This document shows, piece after piece, positions 35,214 through 44,382 of a stretch of 64,000 nucleotides of DNA (position 1 is the first letter of the stretch; the number at the start of each line of letters is the position of its first letter). Origin of the DNA: Agrococcus carbonis (GTDB lineage Bacteria; Actinomycetota; Actinomycetes; Actinomycetales; Microbacteriaceae); the NCBI RefSeq assembly GCF_900104705.1, contig NZ_LT629734.1:2604001-2668000 (forward strand), read 5' to 3'. Under the pieces are notes generated by a model that saw only the letters and a program-made list of their open reading frames with translations, had not been told where the DNA came from and did no database searches. A program made the position numbers and the translations under genes.

Positions 35214-36935
35214 ATGACCGCCACGGCCACGCCCGGCACCCGGGCACCCATCAGCCCCAGCGCGCACCGCAAGGGCAACGTGCTCGTCAGCTGGATCACC
35301 TCCACTGACCACAAGACGATCGGGTACCTCTACCTGATCACCTCCGTGCTGTTCTTCATGATCGGCGGCGTCATGGCGCTGCTGATCCGCGCCCAGCTCT
35401 TCGCGCCGGGCCTGGAGATCGTGCCGACCGAGGAGCAGTACAACCAGCTCTTCACGATGCACGGCACGATCATGCTGCTGATGTTCGCGACGCCGCTGTT
35501 CGCGGGCTTCGCGAACGTCATGATGCCGCTGCACATCGGTGCGCCCGACGTCGCCTTCCCGCGGCTGAACGCGCTCGCGTACTGGATGTTCACGTTCGGC
35601 TCGCTCATCGCGCTCGCCGGCTTCCTGACCCCGCAGGGTGCGGCCTCGTTCGGCTGGTTCGCCTACACCCCGCTCAGCACCGCGGCGTTCTCGCCCGGCA
35701 TGGGCGGTCACCTGTGGGCGCTCGGCCTCGGCCTCTCGGGCTTCGGCACGATCATGGGTGGTGTCAACTTCATCACCACGATCATCACGATGCGCGCGCC
35801 CGGCATGACGATGTTCCGGATGTCGATCTTCACCTGGAACATCCTCATCACGTCGCTGCTCGTGATCGTCGTCTTCCCGGTGCTCGCGGCCGCGATCTTC
35901 GGCCTCGCGATCGACCGCATCTTCGGCGGCCACATCTATGACCCCGCCAACGGCGGAGCGGTGCTCTGGCAGCACCTGTTCTGGTTCTTCGGCCACCCCG
36001 AGGTGTACATCATCGCGCTGCCGTTCTTCGGCATCATCTCCGAGGTCATCCCGGTCTTCGCGCGCAAGCCGATCTTCGGCTACAACACCCTCGTCGGCGC
36101 GACGATCGCGATCGCGGCGCTCTCGGTCACGGTGTGGGCGCACCACATGTACGTCACCGGCACGGTGCTGCTGCCGTGGTTCGCGCTCATGACGATGCTG
36201 ATCGCGGTGCCCACGGGCGTGAAGATCTTCAACTGGATCGGCACGATGTGGCGCGGCTCCATCACGTGGGAGTCGCCGATGCTCTGGGCGTTCGGCTTCC
36301 TCGTGACGTTCACGTTCGGCGGCCTCACCGGCGTCATCCTCGCCTCGCCGCCGCTCGACTTCCACATCTCCGACACGTACTTCGTGGTGGCGCACTTCCA
36401 CTACGTGGTGTTCGGCACGGTCGTGTTCGCCATGTTCTCCGGCTTCTACTTCTGGTGGCCGAAGTGGACGGGCAAGATGCTCAACGACCGCCTCGGGCAC
36501 GTGCACTTCTGGATGCTGTTCATCGGCTTCCACATGACGTTCCTCGTGCAGCACTGGCTCGGCGTCGTCGGCATGCCGCGCCGGTACTACACGTACCTCG
36601 CCGAGGACGGGTTCACCTGGATGAACCAGCTCTCGACGGTCGGCGCGATGATCCTCGGCCTCTCGATGGTGCCGTTCCTCTGGAACGTCTGGATCACGGC
36701 GCGCACCGCGCCGAAGGTCGAGGTCGACGACCCGTGGGGCACCGGCCGGTCGCTCGAGTGGGCGACGAGCTGCCCGCCGCCGCGCCACAACTTCACGCAC
36801 ATCCCGCGCATCCGCTCGGAGTCGCCGGCGTTCGACCTGCACCACCCCAACGCTGGGCCGCAGTACGGCGTCGGACCGCTGAAGGATGCACCGGACCGTC
36901 CGGTCGTCGATCTCTCGAAGGGCGAGGTGCGCTGA
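35214..36935 (+). CDS. ctaD: Cytochrome c oxidase subunit I
   Basis: 573 residues, twelve membrane helices. Haem and CuB ligands are intact: [13 protein letters not shown] (haem a), [12 protein letters not shown] (CuB His and the cross-linked Tyr), WAHHMYVTG (two CuB His), and [11 protein letters not shown] (haem a3 and a). It is the aa3-type terminal oxidase core that reduces oxygen and pumps protons. It starts 5 bp behind ctaC; ctaF follows after one base. Confidence 0.98.
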   Translation: MTATATPGTRAPISPSAHRKGNVLVSWITSTDHKTIGYLYLITSVLFFMIGGVMALLIRAQLFAPGLEIVPTEEQYNQLFTMHGTIMLLMFATPLFAGFANVMMPLHIGAPDVAFPRLNALAYWMFTFGSLIALAGFLTPQGAASFGWFAYTPLSTAAFSPGMGGHLWALGLGLSGFGTIMGGVNFITTIITMRAPGMTMFRMSIFTWNILITSLLVIVVFPVLAAAIFGLAIDRIFGGHIYDPANGGAVLWQHLFWFFGHPEVYIIALPFFGIISEVIPVFARKPIFGYNTLVGATIAIAALSVTVWAHHMYVTGTVLLPWFALMTMLIAVPTGVKIFNWIGTMWRGSITWESPMLWAFGFLVTFTFGGLTGVILASPPLDFHISDTYFVVAHFHYVVFGTVVFAMFSGFYFWWPKWTGKMLNDRLGHVHFWMLFIGFHMTFLVQHWLGVVGMPRRYYTYLAEDGFTWMNQLSTVGAMILGLSMVPFLWNVWITARTAPKVEVDDPWGTGRSLEWATSCPPPRHNFTHIPRIRSESPAFDLHHPNAGPQYGVGPLKDAPDRPVVDLSKGEVR

Positions 36936-36936
36936 C

Positions 36937-37356
36937 ATGCGCGCGAACATCATCCTGCTGGCGATCCTCGCCGTGTTCTTCTACCTGTGCGCCGCGGTCT
37001 ACACGCTGTGGCACATGGGCTCCTACGGCGGCCAGGTCGAGTGGGCCGGCACGCTGGGCCTGGGCCTGACGGGTGTCATGGCGACGCTCATCGGCTTCTA
37101 CCTCGTGCTGGTCTACCGCGGCCAGGGCGGCGAGGTCGCGATGGACCGCATGGACGCCGAGCTGGACGACGACGACCCCGACCAGGGGCACTTCTCGCCC
37201 TGGAGCTGGTGGCCGATCGGCCTCGCGGCCGCGTTCGCGCTCGTGTTCCTCTCGTTCACGGGCCCGACGTTCCTCCTGCCGATCGCCGCAGTGCTGCTGC
37301 TGGTGATGCTCACCGGCTGGGTCTACGAGTACTACCGCGGCAACTTCAGCCGCTGA
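36937..37356 (+). CDS. ctaF: Actinobacterial cytochrome c oxidase subunit IV (CtaF)
   Basis: 139 residues with four hydrophobic segments (about 3-22, 33-53, 90-105 and 107-128). The pattern ANIILLAILAVFFYLCAAVYTLW and the conserved HFSPWSWWPIGLA loop identify the actinobacteria-specific subunit IV that stabilises the aa3 oxidase in the bc-aa3 supercomplex. The ATG at 36937 is preferred to one 17 codons upstream inside ctaD because it begins the first membrane helix. Confidence 0.93.
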   Translation: MRANIILLAILAVFFYLCAAVYTLWHMGSYGGQVEWAGTLGLGLTGVMATLIGFYLVLVYRGQGGEVAMDRMDAELDDDDPDQGHFSPWSWWPIGLAAAFALVFLSFTGPTFLLPIAAVLLLVMLTGWVYEYYRGNFSR

Positions 37357-37363
37357 CGCACGA

Positions 37364-37402
37364 GCGCAGCGCCCCCGTCCAGAGCGGACGGGGGCGCTGC
37401 GC
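37364..37402 (+). terminator. Very strong hairpin terminator of the cta operon
   Basis: A perfect stem of 15 bp, GCAGCGCCCCCGTCC (37366-37380) with its complement (37386-37400), loop AGAGC, extendable by two pairs on the outside. It lies between ctaF and a convergent gene, so it can serve both directions. Confidence 0.9.
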
Positions 37403-37456
37403 GTTGCGGGGGAGCGGCGGAGCCGGCACGGTGCGAGGCTGGCCGACGGAGCCGCC

Positions 37457-39094
37457 TCAGACCGCGCGCCCGGCCCGCAGGCCGGTGTGCAGGCATCCGC
37501 CCAGGAACGTGCCCTCGAGGGCGCGGTAGCCATGCACGCCCCCGCCGCCGAAGCCGGCCGCCTCACCGACCGCGAAGAGCCCCGGGATCGGTTCGCCGTC
37601 GGCGCCGAGCGCGCGCGAGTCGAGGTCGGTCTGGATGCCGCCGAGGGTCTTGCGCGTGAGGGTGCGCAGCCGCACGGCGATGAGCGGCCAGTGGCGCTCG
37701 TCGAGGATGCGGTGGGGCGCGGCGGTGCGCACGAGCCGGTCGCCGACGTACTCGCGGGCGCGGCGGATCTCGACCGCCTGCGGGTCGGTCGAGGTCGGGT
37801 CGGCGACGGCGTCGTCGCGCTCGTGGATCGCGGCGACGACGGCCGCGCGGTCGACGCCGGGTCCGAGGCGCTCCATGCCGTCGAGCAGCGCCGTGAGCCT
37901 GTCGGCGACGACGAAGTCCTCGCCGTGGTCGAGGAACGCCTGCACGGGCGCGGGCGCACCGGGCAGGATGCGCTGCGCGAGCTTCGCGAGGCTGCGGCCG
38001 GTGAGGTCGGGGTTCTGCTCGGAGCCCGAGAGCGTGAACTCCTTCTCGACGATCGACTGCGTGAGCACGAACCACGAGTGCTCGGCGCCGACGCTGCGCA
38101 GGTGCTCGAGCGTCGAGAGCGTGTCGAAGCCGGGGTAGTTGGGGGAGGGGAGCCGGTTGCCTCGGTGGTCGAGCCACAGGCTCGAGGGACCGGGCAGGAT
38201 GCGGATGCCGTGGTCGGGCCAGATGGGATCCCAGTTGCGGATGCCCTCGGTGTAGTGCCACATGCGGTCGCCGTTCACGAGCCGTGCACCGGCCGCCTCG
38301 GCGAGCGCGAGGCCGGAGCCGTCGACGTGCACGGGCACGCCGCGCACCGCCTCGCGAGGGGCGGAGCCGAGTCGCGCGGGCCACAGCTCGCGCACGCGCT
38401 CGAGCTCGCCGCCGATGCCGCCGGTGGCCACGACGACGCTCTCGCCGCGCAGCTCGAACGCGCCCACCGCCTCGCGGCTCGAGGGCTCACCGCGCACCGT
38501 GACGTCGTCGGCGAGCCGCTCGCCGCGCACGCCGACGATCCGGCCGCCCTCGCTGACGAGCGCGGTCGCGCGGTGGCGGAACGCGAGCCGGGCGCGGCCG
38601 GCGCGCACCGCATCCCGCAGCCGCCGGGTGAAGGGCGCGACGAGCCCGGGGCCCGTTCCCCACACGATGTGGAAGCGCGGCACCGTGTTGCCGTGCCCGC
38701 CCGGCGTGCGCGCGCCGCGCTCGGCGTGGCCGACGATCGGGAAGAGCCCGACCCCGAGCTCCCGCAGCCACGGCCGCAGGTCGCGGTGCGCGAAGTCGAG
38801 GTAGGCGTCGGCCCAGCGGCGCGCCCACTCGTCCTCATCGCGGTCGAAGCCGGCGGAGCGATCCCAGTCCTCCCACGCGAGCTCGAGCGAGTCGTCGATG
38901 CCGAGCCGACGCTGCTCGGGGGAGTCGACGAGGAAGAGGCCGCCGAACGACCAGAAGGCCTGGCCGCCGATCGACTGCGGGCCCTCCTGCTCGACGATCG
39001 TGACCGTTCGCCCGCGGTCGAGCGCGGTGGATGCGGCGACGAGGCCCGCGAGGCCGCTGCCGATCACGATGACGTCGGTGGTGTGCGCGGCCAT
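37457..39094 (-). CDS. FAD-binding dehydrogenase (KstD/fumarate reductase flavoprotein-like)
   Basis: 545 residues. FAD-binding Rossmann motif DVIVIGSGLAGLVAAS at the N-terminus, GGQAFWSFGGLF, a central VVVATGGIGGE, and a C-terminal FAD motif FAVGEAAGFGGGGVHGYRALEG. This is the family annotated as FAD-binding dehydrogenase or 3-ketosteroid delta-1-dehydrogenase-like; the substrate cannot be read from sequence. It is last of a leftward operon, 16 bp behind the globin gene, so its electron chemistry may be linked to the globin, but this is only suggested by context. Confidence 0.88.
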   Translation of the reverse strand: MAAHTTDVIVIGSGLAGLVAASTALDRGRTVTIVEQEGPQSIGGQAFWSFGGLFLVDSPEQRRLGIDDSLELAWEDWDRSAGFDRDEDEWARRWADAYLDFAHRDLRPWLRELGVGLFPIVGHAERGARTPGGHGNTVPRFHIVWGTGPGLVAPFTRRLRDAVRAGRARLAFRHRATALVSEGGRIVGVRGERLADDVTVRGEPSSREAVGAFELRGESVVVATGGIGGELERVRELWPARLGSAPREAVRGVPVHVDGSGLALAEAAGARLVNGDRMWHYTEGIRNWDPIWPDHGIRILPGPSSLWLDHRGNRLPSPNYPGFDTLSTLEHLRSVGAEHSWFVLTQSIVEKEFTLSGSEQNPDLTGRSLAKLAQRILPGAPAPVQAFLDHGEDFVVADRLTALLDGMERLGPGVDRAAVVAAIHERDDAVADPTSTDPQAVEIRRAREYVGDRLVRTAAPHRILDERHWPLIAVRLRTLTRKTLGGIQTDLDSRALGADGEPIPGLFAVGEAAGFGGGGVHGYRALEGTFLGGCLHTGLRAGRAV

Positions 39095-39110
39095 GCTGCC
39101 TCCCGGCGGT

Positions 39111-39506
39111 CTACCGCTGGCGGAGCAGCGGGTTGTGGTTGATCATCGCGGTCGCGGCGCGATCGAAGTAGTCCTCGAGCTCGGCCCGGTGCAGCGGCGC
39201 GGGCGCGAGCGCGTCGAGGGCGCCGTGCATCGCGGCGATCCATCGCTCGCGCGCGTCGAGGTCGATCGGGAAGGGGTGGTGGCGCATGCGCAGCCGCGGG
39301 TGGCCGCGCTGGGCGCTGTAGGTGCCGGGGCCGCCCCAGTACTGCATGAGGAAGAGCGCGAGGCGGTCCTCGGCCCCGGCGCGGTCGTCCTGCGGGTACA
39401 TGGGCCGCAGCACCGCATCCGCCCACACCCGCTCGTAGAACTCGTGCACGAGGCTGCGGAAGAACGGCTCGCCGCCGACCGCGTCGAAGAGCGTCTGCTG
39501 CGTCAT
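39111..39506 (-). CDS. Truncated haemoglobin, group II (TrHbO)
   Basis: 131 residues. The pattern FDAVGGEPFFRSLVHEFYERV, then LRPMYPQDD, LFLMQYWGGPGTYSAQRGHPRLRMRHHPFPID with the proximal His and a Trp in place for group II (ERWIAAM), identifies a TrHbO-type globin. It binds oxygen and is linked to respiration or reactive oxygen/nitrogen defence. The ATG overlaps the stop of the upstream mechanosensitive channel gene (ATGA). In M. tuberculosis glbO also lies near pepN. Confidence 0.93.
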   Translation of the reverse strand: MTQQTLFDAVGGEPFFRSLVHEFYERVWADAVLRPMYPQDDRAGAEDRLALFLMQYWGGPGTYSAQRGHPRLRMRHHPFPIDLDARERWIAAMHGALDALAPAPLHRAELEDYFDRAATAMINHNPLLRQR

Positions 39507-40417
39507 GCGCGCTCCTCCATGCCCTTGACGACGATCTTCTGCAGCGACGGCAGCGTCACGCCGAGCTCGTCGAGGCCCTCCTTGACGCGGCGGCGCAGCT
39601 CGCGGCCCGCCTCGTACTTCGCGCTCGCGCGCGTCTTGACGACGAGCCGCACGACGACGGCCTCGGCGGAGACCGACTCGATGCCCCACACGGCGGGCTT
39701 GTCGATGATGCGGCCGAGCCACTCGGGCTCCTCGCTCATCGCCGTCGCGACGTCGAGCAGCCGCTCGGTGACCGCGTCGATGTCGGCCTCGTACGGCACC
39801 GCCTGGTCGATCACGACGCGCGCCCAGCCCTGCGACTCGTTGCCGACGCGGACGATCTCGCCGTTGCGCACGTACCAGAGGGTGCCGTGCACGTCGCGCA
39901 CCTGCGTCACGCGGATGCCGACCGACTCGACGACGCCCGACGCCTCGCCGAGGTCGACGGTGTCGCCGATGCCGAGCTGGTCCTCGAACACCATGAACAG
40001 CCCGTTCAGGAAGTCCTTGATGATGCCCTGCGCTCCGACGCCGGCCGCAGCGCCGAGGAAGCCCGCCATCGCGACGAGCGACGCGGCGTTCACGCCGAGG
40101 ATGCTGAGGATGACGATGAGCGCGAACGCGCCGATCACCCAGCCGGCGAGCGTGTTGAGCACGCTGCCGATCGCGCGGGTGCGCTGCACCACGCGCACCT
40201 GCGCGAGGGGCGAGTTGGCGAGCGCCTCGGTGTCGGCGGCGTCGGCCTTGCGCTTGACGCCCGTGACCACCTCGTGCACGACGCGGCTGACGATCGCCTT
40301 GACGATCCAGTACGCGATGAACGCGCCGACGATGACGAGCACGATGCCGATCGGCTGGCCCCAGGCCGCCCACCACTCGGCGACGGCCTCCCACCCCTCG
40401 GCTGCGGTCTGCTGCAC
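39503..40417 (-). CDS. MscS-family mechanosensitive ion channel
   Basis: 304 residues. An N-terminal helix, a second helix (about residues 70-92), the pore-lining TM3 with GFLGAAAGVGAQGIIKDFLNG (Ala/Gly zipper), then the beta domain (FEDQLGIGDTVDLGEASGVVESVGIRVTQVRD) and a mixed C-terminal domain. It opens under membrane tension to release solutes. The GTG at 40417 follows GGAGGAG and lies 11 bp behind pepN. Not a standard neighbour of pepN and globin. Confidence 0.92.
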   Translation of the reverse strand: MQQTAAEGWEAVAEWWAAWGQPIGIVLVIVGAFIAYWIVKAIVSRVVHEVVTGVKRKADAADTEALANSPLAQVRVVQRTRAIGSVLNTLAGWVIGAFALIVILSILGVNAASLVAMAGFLGAAAGVGAQGIIKDFLNGLFMVFEDQLGIGDTVDLGEASGVVESVGIRVTQVRDVHGTLWYVRNGEIVRVGNESQGWARVVIDQAVPYEADIDAVTERLLDVATAMSEEPEWLGRIIDKPAVWGIESVSAEAVVVRLVVKTRASAKYEAGRELRRRVKEGLDELGVTLPSLQKIVVKGMEERA

Positions 40418-40428
40418 GGCTCCTCCGA

Positions 40429-42966
40429 TCAGGCGTCCCGCTGCTGGGCCTCGAGCGCGCGCTCGACGCCGGCGAGGTGCTCGACGATGATGCGGCGCAG
40501 CGCCGGCACGGACTCGTTCGCCTCGAGCCACGCCCGCGACGCGGCCGCGAGCTCCTCGTTCGCGACGACGGCGGGGTAGAGGCCCGTGAGCAGGCCCTCG
40601 GCGATCTGGTAGGTGCGCGAGTCCCAGATCTGCTGGATCGCGTCGTGGTAGCGCCCGACGAGGCCGGTGAGCACGGATGCGTCGTTCACGTGCTGCAGGC
40701 CGAGGCCCGTGTAGCGCACGATGAGGTTCGACGCGCCCGCCTCGTCGGCGACCGACGCGAACGCGGCCTCCTTCGCCTCGGGCGTGGGGATGGTCGCGCG
40801 GGCGCGGGCGGCGAACTGGCGGCCGGTGGCCGTGTCGTCGTTCGCGAGCTCGGCGGCGATCTCCTGCTCGCCGGCAGCGCCGTTGAGCACGAGGCCGTCG
40901 AGCAGCTGCCAGCGCAGGTCGGTGTCGACCTCGAGGCCCGGGAGCGTGCGGCTGCCGTCGAGCAGGCTGCGCAGCACCGCGACGTGCGCGGGCGTCGAGG
41001 CGAGCCCCGCGAAGGCGCCGACGAACTGGAACTGCGCGTCCGAGCCGGGCTCGGCCTCCGACGCGAGCGCCCAGAGGCGGTCGCCGACCTTCTCGATCGT
41101 CTTCGCGCGGCGCGACGGGTGCACGTAGGTGCGGGCGGCCTGCGCGAGCTGCGCGAGCGCGAGGCGGATGGTCGTCGACTCGGTCTCGGCGCCGATGTTG
41201 TCGAGCACGAGGTCGACGTAGTCGCTCGCGGGCGTCTCGGCGTCGCGGGTCGCATCCCAAGCGGCGCCCCACACGAGGGCGCGCGCGAGCGGGTCCTCGA
41301 TCTGGCTCAGGCTCGAGAGCGCGGTCTGCGTCGACTGCTCGTCGAGGCGGATCTTCGCGTACGCGAGGTCCTCATCGTTGATGAGGATGAGCGCGGGGCG
41401 CAGGTGGCCGACGAGCTGCGGCACCTGGGTCTCCTCGCCGTCGACGTCGAGCTCGATGCGCTCGGTGCGTCGCAGCACCTTGCCGTCGAGGTCGTAGAAG
41501 CCGATCGCGAGGCGGTGCGGGCGCAGCGTCTGGTGCTCCTCGGGCGCGGTCTGCTCGATCGCGAAGTCGGTGATGATGCCGTCGGTCGTGACGGTGAGGC
41601 GCGGTCGCAGGGTGTTGACGCCGGCGGTCTCGAGCCACTTGCGGCTCCACTCGCCGAGCTCGCGGCCGCTCGCCGCCTCGAGCTCGGTCAACAGGTCGGT
41701 GAGCTCGGTGTTGCCCCACGCGTGCTTGCGGAAGTAGGCGCCGACGCCCTGCATGAAGGCCTCGAGGCCCACCCAGGCGACGAGCTGCTTGAGCACCGAG
41801 CCGCCCTTGGCGTAGGTGATGCCGTCGAAGTTGACCTGCACGTCGTCGAGGTCGCGGATCTCGGCGACGATCGGGTGCGTCGAGGGCAGCTGGTCCTGGC
41901 GGTACGCCCAGGTCTTCTCCATCGCCTGGAACGTCGTCCAGGCGCCCGTCCACTCGGTCGCCTCAGCGGTCGCGAGGGTCGAGGCCCACTCGGCGAACGA
42001 CTCGTTGAGCCACAGGTCGTTCCACCAGCGCATCGTGACGAGGTCGCCGAACCACATGTGGGCGAGCTCGTGCAGCACGGTCACGACACGGCGCTCGCGC
42101 ATTGCGTCGGTCACCTGCGCGCGGAACACGTACGCCTCGGTGAAGGTCACGCATCCGGCGTTCTCCATCGCGCCCGCGTTGAACTCCGGCACGAAGAGCT
42201 GGTCGTACTTCTCGAACGGGTAGGCGACGCCGAACTGCGCCTCGAAGAACGCGAAGCCCTTGCGCGTGATGTCGAAGAGGTAGTCGGCGTCCATGTGCTC
42301 GGCGAGCGAGGCGCGGCAGAAGATGCCGAGCGGGATCATGCGGCCGTCGCTCGAGGTGAGCTCGGAGCGCGTGACGGTGTAGGGGCCCGCGACGATCGCG
42401 GTGATGTAGCTCGAGATGCGCGGCGTCGGCTCGAAGGCCCACGTGCCGGTGTCGCCCTCGACGGTCGGCTCGGGCGTCGGCTGGTTCGAGACCACCTGCC
42501 AGTGTGCGGGCGCCGTCACGGTGAAGCGGAAGGTCGCCTTGAGGTCGGGCTGCTCGAAGACGGCGAAGACGCGCCGCGAGTCGGGCACCTCGAACTGCGA
42601 GTAGAGGTAGACCTCGCCGTCGACGGGGTCGACGAAGCGGTGCAGGCCCTCGCCCGTGTTGACGTACATCGCGTCGGAGACGACGACGAGCTCGTTCTCG
42701 GCCGCGAGGCCGTCGAGCTGGATGCGCACGCCGTCGTTCACGGCGGATGCGTCGAGCTCGGTGCCGTTGAGCGTCACGGAGTGCACGGTGCGCGAGATGT
42801 GGTCGATGAAGGTCGACGCGCCCTCGGTGGCGGTGAAGCGCACCGTCGTGGTGGATCGGAAGACCTCGTCGCCGGTGGTGAGGTCGAGGGCGATGTCATA
42901 GCTCTCGACGGCGACGAGCGCGGCGCGCTCCTCGGCTTCGGCGCGAGTGAGGTTCTCTCCGGGCAC
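40429..42966 (-). CDS. pepN: Aminopeptidase N (M1 family)
   Basis: 845 residues. N-terminal beta domain, substrate motif FNAGAMENAGCV, zinc site HELAHMWFGDLVT followed by WLNESFAEW (HEXXH-18-E), and the ERAP1-like helical C-terminal domain. It removes N-terminal residues from peptides in the cytoplasm. The GTG at 42966 was chosen because AAGGAG lies just upstream and upstream frame sequence is repeat-derived. First gene of the operon pepN-mscS-globin-FAD dehydrogenase. Promoter is in the repeat-filled gap to the right. Confidence 0.96.
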   Translation of the reverse strand: MPGENLTRAEAEERAALVAVESYDIALDLTTGDEVFRSTTTVRFTATEGASTFIDHISRTVHSVTLNGTELDASAVNDGVRIQLDGLAAENELVVVSDAMYVNTGEGLHRFVDPVDGEVYLYSQFEVPDSRRVFAVFEQPDLKATFRFTVTAPAHWQVVSNQPTPEPTVEGDTGTWAFEPTPRISSYITAIVAGPYTVTRSELTSSDGRMIPLGIFCRASLAEHMDADYLFDITRKGFAFFEAQFGVAYPFEKYDQLFVPEFNAGAMENAGCVTFTEAYVFRAQVTDAMRERRVVTVLHELAHMWFGDLVTMRWWNDLWLNESFAEWASTLATAEATEWTGAWTTFQAMEKTWAYRQDQLPSTHPIVAEIRDLDDVQVNFDGITYAKGGSVLKQLVAWVGLEAFMQGVGAYFRKHAWGNTELTDLLTELEAASGRELGEWSRKWLETAGVNTLRPRLTVTTDGIITDFAIEQTAPEEHQTLRPHRLAIGFYDLDGKVLRRTERIELDVDGEETQVPQLVGHLRPALILINDEDLAYAKIRLDEQSTQTALSSLSQIEDPLARALVWGAAWDATRDAETPASDYVDLVLDNIGAETESTTIRLALAQLAQAARTYVHPSRRAKTIEKVGDRLWALASEAEPGSDAQFQFVGAFAGLASTPAHVAVLRSLLDGSRTLPGLEVDTDLRWQLLDGLVLNGAAGEQEIAAELANDDTATGRQFAARARATIPTPEAKEAAFASVADEAGASNLIVRYTGLGLQHVNDASVLTGLVGRYHDAIQQIWDSRTYQIAEGLLTGLYPAVVANEELAAASRAWLEANESVPALRRIIVEHLAGVERALEAQQRDA

Positions 42967-43043
42967 GCTGGACTCCTTCGGCAGTGATGTGCTGGTCGCA
43001 CCAGCGTAGTGCGCCGCCGCTGATCGCCCGTCGGCACCCCGCT

Positions 43044-43221
43044 GGTCGAGGAGCGCGCGGCCGCAGGCCGCTCGCGTCACGAGACCCCGCTGCGCGCTCG
43101 TTCAGCCCGCCGGTCGAGGAGCGCGCGGCCGCAGGCCGCACGCGTCACGAGACCCGCTGCGCGCTCGTCCACTCCGCCGGTCGAGGAGCGCGCGGCCGCA
43201 GGCCGCACGCGTCACGAGACC
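43044..43221 (+). repeat. Three 43-bp palindromic repeats with 67-68 bp period between pepN and the Rv2466c-like gene
   Basis: Copies at 43044-43086, 43112-43154 and 43179-43221. Each runs from GGTCGAGGAG through inner GCGGCC-GCA-GGCCGC to GTCACGAGACC. Spacers of 24-25 bp are alike (CGCTGCGCGCTCGT...). The array fills most of the 275-bp gap between two divergent genes and so lies in or next to their promoters. Confidence 0.92.
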
Positions 43222-43241
43222 ACCCTCGATAGGCTCGAGGC

Positions 43242-43883
43242 ATGAGTGCAGTCGCTTCCCAGCAGGCTCCGCAGCGCGTGCGCATGTGGTTCGACCCGAC
43301 GTGTCCGTGGGCGTGGATGACCTCCCGCTGGCTCGGCGAGGTCGCCGAGACCCGCGGCTTCGACGTCGACTGGCAGGTGATGAGCCTCGCGGTGCTCAAC
43401 GAGGGCCGCGACCTGCCCGAGGCGTACGCCGCGCGCATGCCGCGCTCCATGCGCCTGACGCGCCTCGTGACCGCCGCTCGCGCGGCGGGCGGCGACGCGG
43501 TCGTGAAGCCCCTGTACGACGCGCTCGGGGAGCGCATCCACCACCAGAAGCGCGACGACGACGATGCGCTCATCGCCGAGGCGCTCGCCGAGGTGGGTCT
43601 CGACGCGTCGCTCGTCGAGGAGACCGACGCGCACGACATCGCGCTGCGCACGAGCCACCAGACGGCGATCGACCTCGTCGGCGACGACGTCGGCACGCCC
43701 GTCGTCGCGGTCGACGACGTCGCGTTCTTCGGCCCGGTCGTGAGCCCCGCACCCAAGGGCGCGGATGCGCTCGCGCTCTTCGACGGCATCGTCGCCGCCG
43801 CATCGATCGACGGCTTCTTCGAGCTCAAGCGCACCCGCACGCGCGGGCCGCGCTTCGACGTGGCACCGGAGGAGGCGGCCTGA
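43242..43883 (+). CDS. Rv2466c-like mycothiol-dependent reductase (DsbA fold)
   Basis: 213 residues. Thioredoxin-fold N-terminus MWFDPTCPWAWMTSRWLGEV, helical insert, and the C-terminal VGTPVVAVDDVAFFGPVVSP (cis-Pro region) and GFFELKRTRTRGPRFDV. The match with M. tuberculosis Rv2466c is clear from end to end. The active site reads CPWA rather than a two-cysteine CPWC, so it would act as a monothiol enzyme with mycothiol. A TAGGCT -10 (43230-43235) ends 6 nt before the ATG (leaderless). It is followed by rpiB and nei, as in M. tuberculosis. Confidence 0.9.
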   Translation: MSAVASQQAPQRVRMWFDPTCPWAWMTSRWLGEVAETRGFDVDWQVMSLAVLNEGRDLPEAYAARMPRSMRLTRLVTAARAAGGDAVVKPLYDALGERIHHQKRDDDDALIAEALAEVGLDASLVEETDAHDIALRTSHQTAIDLVGDDVGTPVVAVDDVAFFGPVVSPAPKGADALALFDGIVAAASIDGFFELKRTRTRGPRFDVAPEEAA

Positions 43884-44368
43884 TGCGCATCCACGTCGCG
43901 ACCGACCACGCGGGCTTCGAGATGTCGAAGCGGCTCATCGAGCACCTGACGGCGAACGGCCACGAGTGCGTCGACCACGGCCCGACCGAGTACGACGCCG
44001 AGGACGACTACCCCTCGTTCTGCATCAACGCGGCGCGCGCGGTCGTGCGCGACCAGCGCTCGGGCGTCGAGGCGCTCGGCGTCGTCTTCGGCGGCTCCGG
44101 CAACGGCGAGCAGATGGCGGCCAACAAGGTCGAGGGCGTGCGCGCGGCGCTCGCGTGGAGCCTCGCGACCGCCGAGCTCGCCCGCGAGCACAACGACGCG
44201 AACGTCGTCGCCGTCGGTGCGCGGCAGCACGAGGAGGCCGAGATGCTCGAGATCATCGACGCCTTCATCGCGACGCCGTTCACGGGTGCCGAGCGGCACG
44301 CGCGTCGCATCGCGCAGCTCGGCGAGTACGAGACGACGGGGGCCATCGCCGGCCACGAGATCGTCTAG
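43883..44368 (+). CDS. rpiB: Ribose-5-phosphate isomerase B
   Basis: 161 residues. N-terminal RIHVATDHAGFEMSKRLIEHL, the phosphate loop VVFGGSGNGEQMAANKV, and EHNDANVVAVGARQH near the C-terminus, all typical of RpiB/LacAB. The catalytic position often a cysteine is occupied by the actinobacterial FGGSGNGE type in which an acidic residue acts. It interconverts ribose-5-phosphate and ribulose-5-phosphate. The ATG overlaps the previous stop (TGATG). Confidence 0.94.
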   Translation: MRIHVATDHAGFEMSKRLIEHLTANGHECVDHGPTEYDAEDDYPSFCINAARAVVRDQRSGVEALGVVFGGSGNGEQMAANKVEGVRAALAWSLATAELAREHNDANVVAVGARQHEEAEMLEIIDAFIATPFTGAERHARRIAQLGEYETTGAIAGHEIV

Positions 44369-44382
44369 GCCGGAGCCGCTGC

